7,418 nt of DNA from Halovenus sp. (GTDB taxonomy: Archaea > Halobacteriota > Halobacteria > Halobacteriales > Haloarculaceae), in contig JAQCNR010000336.1 of NCBI GenBank assembly GCA_028274925.1, forward strand, positions 1-7,418, given 5' to 3'. Position 1 is the stretch's first letter; each line of letters starts with the position of its first letter. The position numbers and the translations under genes were made by a program. This document shows, one piece after another, positions 1-5,442 of this stretch. A model generated the notes under the pieces. That model saw only the letters and a list, made by a program, of their open reading frames with translations, was not told the DNA's origin and made no database searches.

Positions 1-1
1 G

Positions 2-133
2 TCCTTTGCAGACGACAACGGCGGCGAAGTGACCCACGCCTACAGTGCGGAGTTCGACCTCCCGGCAACTTTCGAGCACCACACTGAGGACTCACAGACT
101 ATCGAGGTCGAACTGTTCCGCATCGAGTGGTAA
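2..133 (+). CDS. 3' end of an unrecognised protein (partial, 43 residues visible)
   Basis: An open frame enters from the left edge and ends at TAA 131-133. The 43 visible residues are acidic and rich in alternating polar and hydrophobic positions, ending in EVELFRIEW. This suggests beta strands and is in keeping with a haloarchaeal soluble or surface domain. Codon use favours G/C in third positions, as in the neighbouring genes, so the frame is probably a real gene end. No family motif is visible and no function can be given. The next gene on the same strand starts 45 bp downstream behind its own TATA-like box. Confidence 0.6.
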   Translation, partial: SFADDNGGEVTHAYSAEFDLPATFEHHTEDSQTIEVELFRIEW

Positions 134-148
134 CGCAGAGAAGACGGA

Positions 149-155
149 TTTATCT
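149..155 (+). promoter_or_regulatory. TATA-like box for the DUF418 gene
   Basis: TTTATCT lies 24-30 bp before the GTG at 179 and there is no Shine-Dalgarno sequence in between. This is the usual distance from an archaeal TATA box to the transcription start, so the transcript is probably leaderless and begins at or next to the GTG. Confidence 0.5.
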
Positions 156-178
156 GGACTTGGATATACGTATCGGAC

Positions 179-1387
179 GTGACACCCCAGGGTGACGCGG
201 AGTCGAAGGATGTCGGCCCAACAGCCCCCGACGAACGAATCGTCAGCCTCGACGTACTCCGAGGGTTCGCCATCTTCGGGATTCTCGTCGTCAACATTCA
301 AGATTTCGGCTATCCCTCCGCAGCGCGACTGAATCCGACCCAGTACGGCGAGTTTAGTGGAATCGAACTGGCTATCTGGCTCGGAAGCCACATTTTCTTC
401 GAGCAGAAGTTCATCGCGCTGTTCTCGCTGATGTTCGGCGCCGGCATCGTCCTCTTTATGCAGTCGAAGCAGTCGGCCGACCGCTCGGCGTCGGTGCTGC
501 ATTACCGACGAACGTTTGTATTGTTGCTGATCGGGTTGGTCCACGCCTACGTGTTCTGGGACGGCGATATCCTGACGATTTACGCACTCTGTGGGTTCAT
601 CGCGGTGTTGTTCTGGGAGGAAGAACCGAAACAGTTGCTCGGCCTCGGCGCAGTACTAATCGCGATTCCAACGTTTCTCGAGATTAGCACGGCCTTCTCC
701 ATTGGACTCTCAATGACACACGAGGGCTGGACAGCAACCGAGGCAGCAATCCAATCTGAAATTCAGGCACTCGGTGGCTCGTGGGTCGAAGGATTCGCTG
801 TCCGCCGTGAGAACGCGTTTCGGGCACAGACGGTAAATTTTCTCAGCACCAGCGGCTGGCGGTATACGGGACTGATGCTGTGGGGGATGGCTGCCTACAA
901 GACAGGGCTGTTGACTAACAGTTGGTCGCGACAGTCCTACCGACGACTCGCCCTCGGCGGTGCTGTCGTTGGGTTCAGTTTTGTCGGTGCTGGGCTCGTT
1001 ACAGTCTTTCAGTACGACTGGGCCGGCGGCGCAGGGATTCTCTCGTGGGGACTGAACAACGCCGGTGCGCTGGCGATTGCGCCAGCGTATGCGAGTCTCG
1101 TGATGCTTTACTGCAAAGGACGGACGTCCGGACCACTCATCACCGTGTTCCAGGCCGTCGGCCGGACGGCCCTCAGTAACTACCTGTTTCAGACGCTCGT
1201 CGCGACGACTATCTTCTACGGGTGGGGACTGGGGCTGTTCGGGCAGGTCGACCGCGTCGGGCAGGTCGGACTTATTCTCGGCATCTGGCTGGTCCAGGGA
1301 ACGCTGTCAGTACTGTGGCTCCGCCGGTTCGAGTACGGACCAGTGGAGTGGCTCTGGCGGCGCGGGACCTACGGCGACTGGCGGTGA
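179..1387 (+). CDS. DUF418 (YeiB-like) multi-spanning membrane protein
   Basis: A 402-residue membrane protein of the DUF418/YeiB family (COG2311). Members are often annotated as possible transporters but no biochemical role is firmly established. Three family features are visible. The N-terminal signature SLDVLRGFAIFGILVVNI sits at residues 23-40. A second conserved helix with FEQKFIALFSLMFGAG lies near 74-89. The C-terminal DUF418 region runs from about 225 to 402, with GRTALSNYLFQT at 328-339 and the typical GPVEWLWRRGTYGDW ending. About ten hydrophobic segments are spread over the chain. The length matches the family and nothing looks broken. The GTG start at 179 is preferred because it opens the frame just before the conserved N-terminus and a TATA-like box sits about 27 bp upstream. 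A Tat lipoprotein gene follows after 49 bp with its own promoter, so the two need not be one operon. Confidence 0.9.
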   Translation: MTPQGDAESKDVGPTAPDERIVSLDVLRGFAIFGILVVNIQDFGYPSAARLNPTQYGEFSGIELAIWLGSHIFFEQKFIALFSLMFGAGIVLFMQSKQSADRSASVLHYRRTFVLLLIGLVHAYVFWDGDILTIYALCGFIAVLFWEEEPKQLLGLGAVLIAIPTFLEISTAFSIGLSMTHEGWTATEAAIQSEIQALGGSWVEGFAVRRENAFRAQTVNFLSTSGWRYTGLMLWGMAAYKTGLLTNSWSRQSYRRLALGGAVVGFSFVGAGLVTVFQYDWAGGAGILSWGLNNAGALAIAPAYASLVMLYCKGRTSGPLITVFQAVGRTALSNYLFQTLVATTIFYGWGLGLFGQVDRVGQVGLILGIWLVQGTLSVLWLRRFEYGPVEWLWRRGTYGDWR

Positions 1388-1403
1388 GGCCAAACAGATC
1401 GAA

Positions 1404-1413
1404 TTATTTATAC
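1404..1413 (+). promoter_or_regulatory. TATA-like box for the lipoprotein gene
   Basis: An A/T-only run, TTATTTATAC at 1404-1413, stands out in the G+C-rich background. It lies 24-33 bp before the ATG at 1437. No ribosome binding site is present, so leaderless transcription from about 1437 is likely. Confidence 0.55.
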
Positions 1414-1436
1414 ATAATTAGCGTCGTGTCAGAACT

Positions 1437-1877
1437 ATGTCGAAGGGCACGTCTCGGCGAACTGTCCTCGCCGGTGCCGGTGTGGTCACGACCAGCCTGG
1501 CAGGCTGTCTCGGGCTTGGAAGTAGTGAACAAATTGACGTGACGGTGAGCAACGCCTCAGAGACAGCCGTCGATTACGAGGTGTCAATTGAAGAGTTCGA
1601 GCAATCAGGGTCAGTTGAGCCCGGTGGTTCCGACCAGTACGAGGACAAACTCTCACAGCCCGGTTCCTCCACACAGTACGACGTCACTGCTCGGTTTGGG
1701 AAAGCCCTGAGTGCAACCAACGACACACAGACCAACAACGAGACGCCCGAAGATGCGTTTCTCGAACTCGGTGCAATCGACGACACTGTCGACGTGAACG
1801 GAAGCGTGGTCGAGCTTTCGGTCACGTTCTCTACCGACAGAATCATCGTCAATCCAGTGGTCGAAAGCGATTCCTGA
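1437..1877 (+). CDS. Small Tat-exported lipoprotein of unknown function
   Basis: A 146-residue protein with a clear haloarchaeal lipoprotein signal. The twin arginines are at residues 7-8 (SRRTVLAG), followed by a hydrophobic stretch and then the lipobox LAGC at 21-24. Cys24 would be the lipid-modified first residue of the mature protein. Export by the Tat pathway in the folded state, with anchoring on the outer face of the membrane, follows from established haloarchaeal practice. The mature part is strongly acidic, rich in Ser, Thr, Asp and Asn, and reads as alternating beta strands (IDVTVSNAS, VDYEVSIEEF, VVELSVTFS). This is in keeping with a small beta-sandwich domain, but I do not recognise the family. 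Several N-x-S/T sequons occur. The ATG at 1437 is supported by the signal peptide and by the TATA-like box. The stop codon touches the stop of the convergent rhomboid gene with no bases between. Confidence 0.88.
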   Translation: MSKGTSRRTVLAGAGVVTTSLAGCLGLGSSEQIDVTVSNASETAVDYEVSIEEFEQSGSVEPGGSDQYEDKLSQPGSSTQYDVTARFGKALSATNDTQTNNETPEDAFLELGAIDDTVDVNGSVVELSVTFSTDRIIVNPVVESDS

Positions 1878-3509
1878 TCAGGGGCGATACTCCGCCACTT
1901 GCAGCACTGTCTGGTCGTAGACTGCCAGCAGCGCCCGGCCATCTCGGACGAACTCGATCTCACCGATAGTCACTCTCTCGCCGTCTGCTGGAACTGCCGT
2001 CGCACCGACTTCTGTCCCTTCCTTCCTGAGTCCAATCTCGAAGCCACTGCTCGTCGGACGAATCGTTACTGCACTCCCGTTGAGGCGGAGATTTGCGACC
2101 GCTGGCTCGTCGGCGTACAGTTGCGTCTGCTGGCCGTCGTGGCTGCCGACAACCTTGTAGGTCGAATTTTCGCCAGCGACGTTCCAGCCAGTCCGGCGGA
2201 TTGTGACCGTTTCACGCCAGGTTGCGTCACCGAGCGCAACTGTCGTCGAGCGCTGAACCGCAAGTTGCTGTGCTGAAGCGGCAACCTCCCAACTGTTGCG
2301 TCGCTCGCTGACGACAATCACCCCGCTTCTGGTGACCGAGGGACCACCGAGGCCAGGAATCCCGACCGCAGAGATATACTGGTCTTCGACCGACTCGGCG
2401 TACGTGATAGAGTAGTCTCGGATATCGATTGTCTCTCCGTCAGCGGTTGCAGGACCACTCTCGACCTGTGCGAGGTTGTAGGGGACCCCGACCGCAGCAA
2501 GTCCAACGACCAGCGCGAGGAGGATACCTACTGCTGCCGTGCCAGTTGTGACACCCACGACGGGCAGTGAGTGTCCACCGCGGCCGCGTGCTGCGACGGC
2601 GATTACTGTTGCGAGAACGACGACGCCGGCGGCACCGACAGCCGTGAACAGCACGTAGGTATCGTTGCCGAGAAACCAGTAGACGGACTGGAGTGACCGA
2701 CTGACAGCGAAGACCAGCGCCGCGGCGAACACGGCGTAGTACCGCGGGTCACGGCGTCGGTACTGCAGCAACGCGACGCCGAGGACGACACCGACAACCA
2801 GTCCGTAGAGGTGTCCCTGAACTGCGATATTCGCCCACGATGGCCGGACGAACTGCTCCTGTGACTGGGCAACGAGAACGGGGTCAGTGAGCGCACGGTA
2901 GCTCAGTCGGACAACCCCAAGGCCGACCATGGCGAAGATAGTCCGGACCGGCGCAGTGACGAGTGTGAATCCGGCGAAGGCGAAGACAACGCCAGAGAAG
3001 CCGATGACAGCACCGGGGACGAGTATACTTCCAAAGACGCCGACCAGCCCGACTACCGCGACGAAGACAGCGATTCGGGCGCGTGGGTCGCCACGCCAGC
3101 CCGCTGGTCGGGGTTTCTCGGGATAATGTCGCCAGACGTACTCCGCCAGCGGCGCGAAAGCGACGGTCCCGGTCATGTTGCCGACCAGATGGCCGTCGCT
3201 GAAGTGGGCGAACGAGGAGAACAGAATCCCCTGTGGATACCACAGCGACCACGACCGGAAGCCGGTGATAATTGGGCCACCCGGTCGGCCGCCACCCTGG
3301 AGTCCGTAGTAAATAGCCACGACGACGACGGTGGTGACGAGCGTGCCCCACGGGACTCCGTAGACGAACCGTTCGCGGGGGCCAGCGAGGAGACTGGAAA
3401 GGTCACCGAGGCGGGAGAGCACCAGCACCGAGACAACCAGTGCAGCCGCGAGCACCACGTAGCTGCCGACGCGGAGCAGCGTCTCGTCGAAACCCAGTAC
3501 CTCACTCAT
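1878..3509 (-). CDS. Rhomboid family intramembrane serine protease with a C-terminal extension
   Basis: A 543-residue rhomboid protease, an enzyme that cuts transmembrane segments within the bilayer using a Ser-His dyad. The expected residues are all present. H102 and the HxxxN motif (H107, N111) fall in AHFSDGHLVGN. The nucleophile S172 is in the GFSG motif (170-173). The catalytic H233 is in GHLYG. Hydrophobic segments precede the core (about 16-32 and 52-68) and continue past it to about residue 342, including extra helices near 286-307 and 316-342. The last roughly 200 residues are polar and beta-rich, making the protein about twice the size of a minimal rhomboid. This tail may lie outside the cell, which is inferred and not shown. 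The ATG at 3509 is supported by a TATA-like box at 3535-3540. The upstream cupin gene is on the same strand, but the separate promoter suggests independent transcription. Substrates are unknown. Confidence 0.93.
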   Translation of the reverse strand: MSEVLGFDETLLRVGSYVVLAAALVVSVLVLSRLGDLSSLLAGPRERFVYGVPWGTLVTTVVVVAIYYGLQGGGRPGGPIITGFRSWSLWYPQGILFSSFAHFSDGHLVGNMTGTVAFAPLAEYVWRHYPEKPRPAGWRGDPRARIAVFVAVVGLVGVFGSILVPGAVIGFSGVVFAFAGFTLVTAPVRTIFAMVGLGVVRLSYRALTDPVLVAQSQEQFVRPSWANIAVQGHLYGLVVGVVLGVALLQYRRRDPRYYAVFAAALVFAVSRSLQSVYWFLGNDTYVLFTAVGAAGVVVLATVIAVAARGRGGHSLPVVGVTTGTAAVGILLALVVGLAAVGVPYNLAQVESGPATADGETIDIRDYSITYAESVEDQYISAVGIPGLGGPSVTRSGVIVVSERRNSWEVAASAQQLAVQRSTTVALGDATWRETVTIRRTGWNVAGENSTYKVVGSHDGQQTQLYADEPAVANLRLNGSAVTIRPTSSGFEIGLRKEGTEVGATAVPADGERVTIGEIEFVRDGRALLAVYDQTVLQVAEYRP

Positions 3510-3534
3510 TGGTCACACAGCAGGCCGGGAGCCT

Positions 3535-3540
3535 CTTAAG
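3535..3540 (-). promoter_or_regulatory. TATA-like box for the rhomboid gene
   Basis: CTTAAG on the minus strand lies 26-31 bp before the ATG at 3509, and no ribosome binding site is seen. The placement fits a leaderless archaeal promoter inside the short gap between the cupin and rhomboid genes. Confidence 0.45.
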
Positions 3541-3568
3541 CGCATAGCGACCGGTCGATTGGTGCCGA

Positions 3569-3964
3569 TTATGCCTCAGGGTCGTAGGGGTGAGCGATGT
3601 CGCTGGCTGGTGCGCCGACGCCAAGCACCTCAACGGACTCCTCAGCAGACTCAGGATTGTACGGCCGGTGCGGACTGCCCGGATGGGCAACGAAGAGTTC
3701 CCCGGCGGAGAGTTCGTGCTCGCCGTCGGGCGTCTCGACGGTGAGCGTTCCCTCACGGACGGAGAACAGTTCCTCGCGCTGGTCGTGGTAGTGATAGGTT
3801 CGGGGGAGTTGCTCGCCGGGCTCTATCGTGTAGACAGCGGCGGCGAGGACACCGAGTCCTGCTTCGTCGCTGACCGAGCGGCGGTCACAGGGATAGTCCG
3901 GTGTGGGTGAGAGCGCGTCGGGGTCGATGCAGTGGTAGGTTGGGTTGGAATCGGGCGTGGGCAT
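3569..3964 (-). CDS. Single-domain cupin protein
   Basis: A 131-residue protein with one cupin barrel. Motif 1 is complete: HxH (H58, H60), four residues, E65, six residues, G72. Motif 2 runs from G88 to N103 (GELFVAHPGSPHRPYN) and keeps H99 and N103. In the consensus G-x5-P-x-G-x2-H-x3-N, the first Pro is replaced by His94. The three His and one Glu are the usual metal ligands, so a metal-binding small-molecule enzyme or sensor is likely. The substrate cannot be read from the sequence. The ATG at 3964 is chosen because the frame remains open further upstream only by running across the initiator tRNA gene, and the cupin fold begins soon after this start. No convincing TATA box is seen at the expected distance, so the exact start or promoter is less certain than for the other genes. 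Confidence 0.85.
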   Translation of the reverse strand: MPTPDSNPTYHCIDPDALSPTPDYPCDRRSVSDEAGLGVLAAAVYTIEPGEQLPRTYHYHDQREELFSVREGTLTVETPDGEHELSAGELFVAHPGSPHRPYNPESAEESVEVLGVGAPASDIAHPYDPEA

Positions 3965-4046
3965 ACTACTCTCGAAGGGCGGGGGTGTTCTGTTCCTTTC
4001 GGCGGCGTCGTGCGGGAATTTCACAGACGGCAGTCGAAGCACAATC

Positions 4047-4052
4047 CTTAAG
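4047..4052 (+). promoter_or_regulatory. TATA-like box for the initiator tRNA
   Basis: CTTAAG lies 25-30 bp before the first base of the tRNA, within an A/T-rich patch. The hexamer is its own reverse complement, so in principle it could also serve the divergent cupin gene. It is more than 80 bp from that start, however, and the tRNA is the better match. Confidence 0.5.
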
Positions 4053-4076
4053 CGGCGACCGGAGTTACGAATGTGT

Positions 4077-4151
<75 letters not shown>

Positions 4152-4156
4152 TTTTT
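4152..4156 (+). terminator. T-run after the tRNA
   Basis: Five T residues directly follow the discriminator base. Oligo-T runs act as terminators for archaeal RNA polymerase, so this probably ends the tRNA transcript. Confidence 0.45.
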
Positions 4157-4209
4157 GATGAACAACACGACGAGCGAAGCGAGTCGTCTGTGAATCAAAA
4201 TCGCAACGA

Positions 4210-4220
4210 GTGGATTTGAA
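4210..4220 (-). repeat. Inverted copy of the T-arm core
   Basis: GTGGATTTGAA is the exact reverse complement of TTCAAATCCAC, which occurs in the tRNA (4132-4142) and in copy 2 (4253-4263). With copy 2 it forms an 11-bp inverted repeat around a 32-nt spacer. It may be an inverted, degraded attachment site or the stem of a structured RNA or DNA element. Confidence 0.55.
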
Positions 4221-4250
4221 GCAGGGAGTGAAGCGGAGCGGAACGACCGC

Positions 4251-4272
4251 GGTTCAAATCCACCTCCCGCTA
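4251..4272 (+). repeat. Direct repeat copy 2: displaced tRNA 3' end (probable att remnant)
   Basis: An exact 22-bp copy of 4130-4151, 121 bp downstream and in the same orientation. The rest of the tRNA is not present in front of it, so it is not a second tRNA gene. The position and extent are those expected of the attachment site left at the far end of an integrated element. Confidence 0.8.
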
Positions 4273-4290
4273 CTTCTTGACGAACCCAAC

Positions 4291-4310
4291 CGCGGAGTTC
4301 TGTCTCCGCG
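4291..4310. other. Perfect 7-bp hairpin
   Basis: CGCGGAG (4291-4297) and CTCCGCG (4304-4310) are perfect inverted copies around the six-base loop TTCTGT. The hairpin lies in the gene-free stretch and is followed by AAA and not a T-run, so it does not look like a terminator on the plus strand. Confidence 0.5.
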
Positions 4311-4336
4311 AAACGATGAATCGATAAATCGCTGGC

Positions 4337-4349
4337 GTTCAAATCCACC
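4337..4349 (+). repeat. Direct repeat copy 3: short T-arm remnant
   Basis: GTTCAAATCCACC matches the tRNA T-loop and 3' T-stem exactly for 13 bp. It then diverges, with GTCCAAG in place of the acceptor strand. The 5' T-stem half is not preserved, so this is not a working tRNA arm. It may be an older, decayed attachment site. Confidence 0.55.
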
Positions 4350-4438
4350 GTCCAAGAATCGTCACAACCAGAGAACCGAAAGTCTGCCAGCTAATATGCA
4401 CGTGAACACCCAGCATAGCAAGCGCGCGGAGCAAAAGC

Positions 4439-4446
4439 ATATTTTT
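4439..4446 (+). promoter_or_regulatory. TATA-like box for the CinA-like gene
   Basis: The A/T-rich run ATATTTTT lies 23-30 bp before the ATG at 4469, and no ribosome binding site follows. This fits a leaderless promoter. Confidence 0.5.
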
Positions 4447-4468
4447 CTCGACGGCAAAGGCTGGTGTA

Positions 4469-5212
4469 ATGGAAGTCGCGATTATTACCGTCGGAGACGA
4501 GTTACTGGCGGGGGATACGGTCAACAGCAACGGGACATGGCTGGCCGACAAGATCGAGCAGCGAGGCGCAACCGTCGAGCGGATTCTTGCACTCCCCGAT
4601 GACCGCGCGGTCATCGCCGAGCGAGTGCGCGCCTACAGCGACACGTTCGACGCGGTCATCGTCACCGGCGGGACGGGGGGAACACCGGACGATATCACGA
4701 TGGAGGCCATCGCCGACGCCTTCGACCGCGAGATGGTCGTCCGTGAGTCAGTGCTCGAGACAATCGAAGAGAAGATTCGCCGCTACGAGGAGGCCCGCCC
4801 AGAACTCGAACTCGATATCGATATGGAGGCTGAGGCGTCCCTACCCGCGGAGAGCCGTCCGCTCGCGAACTCCGAAGGACTCGCGCCGGGGTGTGCCATC
4901 GAGAACGTCTACGTCATGCCAGGGATTCCGGGCGAACTCAAAGCGATGTTCAAATCCGTCGAGGAAGCCTTCAGCGGCGACAGCCGGTCGATGTTTCTCT
5001 ACACCGTCGAACCCGAGGGAAACATCGTCTGGGCACTAGATGAGGTGCAATCGACCTTCGACGTCTCCGTGGGCTGTTACCCCGACCGTGACGCGGGCCA
5101 CAATCGGCTGAAAATCACTGCCACCGACCAAGAAGCCCTAGACGGCGCGGTGGCGTGGCTAATGGAGGAAATCGACGCGAGCGAAAGCAAGGTCTCACGC
5201 GACTGGTCCTAG
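4469..5212 (+). CDS. CinA-like (COG1058) molybdopterin-binding-fold protein
   Basis: A 247-residue protein with the MoaB/MogA-type fold found in the N-terminal part of CinA. Four motifs are visible: VGDELLAGDTVNSN (8-21), VTGGTGGTPDDIT (65-77), LANSEGLAPGC (132-142) and MPGIPGELKAM (150-160). In bacterial CinA this domain has been linked to ADP-ribose pyrophosphatase activity in NAD salvage, joined to a C-terminal NMN deamidase. Here the deamidase domain is absent and the chain ends soon after an alpha/beta tail, the usual archaeal stand-alone form. A role in nucleotide repair or pyridine nucleotide salvage is therefore possible but not shown by the sequence. Molybdopterin biosynthesis is less likely, since no molybdenum cofactor genes are nearby. 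The ATG at 4469 has a well-placed TATA-like box. The TAG stop overlaps the convergent small gene through the palindrome CTAG. Confidence 0.9.
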   Translation: MEVAIITVGDELLAGDTVNSNGTWLADKIEQRGATVERILALPDDRAVIAERVRAYSDTFDAVIVTGGTGGTPDDITMEAIADAFDREMVVRESVLETIEEKIRRYEEARPELELDIDMEAEASLPAESRPLANSEGLAPGCAIENVYVMPGIPGELKAMFKSVEEAFSGDSRSMFLYTVEPEGNIVWALDEVQSTFDVSVGCYPDRDAGHNRLKITATDQEALDGAVAWLMEEIDASESKVSRDWS

Positions 5213-5400
5213 CGGTCTTTCAGCGCGTCGAGTTCGCCCTCCTTCTCGTTGATTTTCCGGCGGTAAGCCTCCTTGTTCTCGAAATTTGCCGAATCGAGTT
5301 GGGCCTCGAGTACCAGCAGTTGCATCTGGAGTTCGCGGGCCGCTTCGGCGTGTTCCTCGGGAATCCCTTCAGGCAACTCGTCGGGAAAGTCCTCGCTCAT
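5209..5400 (-). CDS. Small acidic coiled-coil protein, unrecognised
   Basis: A 63-residue protein with an acidic, proline-containing head (EDFPDELPEGIPEEH) followed by a long charged helix from about residue 17 to the end. The helix has heptad-like spacing of Leu, Ile and Ala (QMQLLVLEAQL), suggesting a short coiled coil that could dimerise or bind a partner. I do not recognise the family. The acidic composition and codon use match the neighbouring genes, and the frame fits exactly between two real genes, which supports it as coding. The start at 5400 is the only one preceding the whole acidic head. The gap to the upstream prenyltransferase-cyclase gene is 42 bp with no evident TATA box, so the two may be co-transcribed. 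The stop overlaps that of the CinA-like gene by four bases. Confidence 0.72.
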   Translation of the reverse strand: MSEDFPDELPEGIPEEHAEAARELQMQLLVLEAQLDSANFENKEAYRRKINEKEGELDALKDR

Positions 5401-5442
5401 GCGTGCAGTTGGTGTCCAAGCCCCTCTGTGTTTCGCTCCGAG

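Larger units (their letters stand above)
4152..4468. other. Gene-free stretch: probable tRNA integration scar
   Basis: These 317 bp hold no credible gene. The open frames here lack haloarchaeal protein character, and the ones reading rightwards run into the next gene out of frame. The stretch contains a second copy of the tRNA 3' end, a shorter third copy, an inverted T-arm copy, a perfect 7-bp hairpin, and GAGCGAAGCGAG-type sequence. The rightmost part is the promoter of the CinA-like gene. The simplest reading is a residue of past site-specific integration at the tRNA, with the integrase now lost or lying elsewhere. That reading is an inference from the repeats. Confidence 0.6.

Noticed and set aside
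92..544. 150-codon minus-strand open frame opposite the DUF418 gene
   Set aside because: It lies antisense to the conserved DUF418 N-terminus and crosses that gene's promoter. It shows no signature of its own.
4251..4272. A second tRNA gene
   Set aside because: Only the T-arm end and acceptor strand are present. There is no D-arm, anticodon arm or 5' acceptor strand in front of it.
4210..4602. Open frame of 130 codons on the plus strand across the scar
   Set aside because: It overlaps the start of the CinA-like gene in another frame. Its composition (Arg, Asn and Gln rich, not acidic) is unlike a haloarchaeal protein.
4469..5212. Truncated bacterial-type CinA that lost its deamidase domain recently
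   Set aside because: The frame ends cleanly after the full first domain and its alpha/beta tail, and no deamidase remnant follows. Stand-alone forms are normal in archaea.
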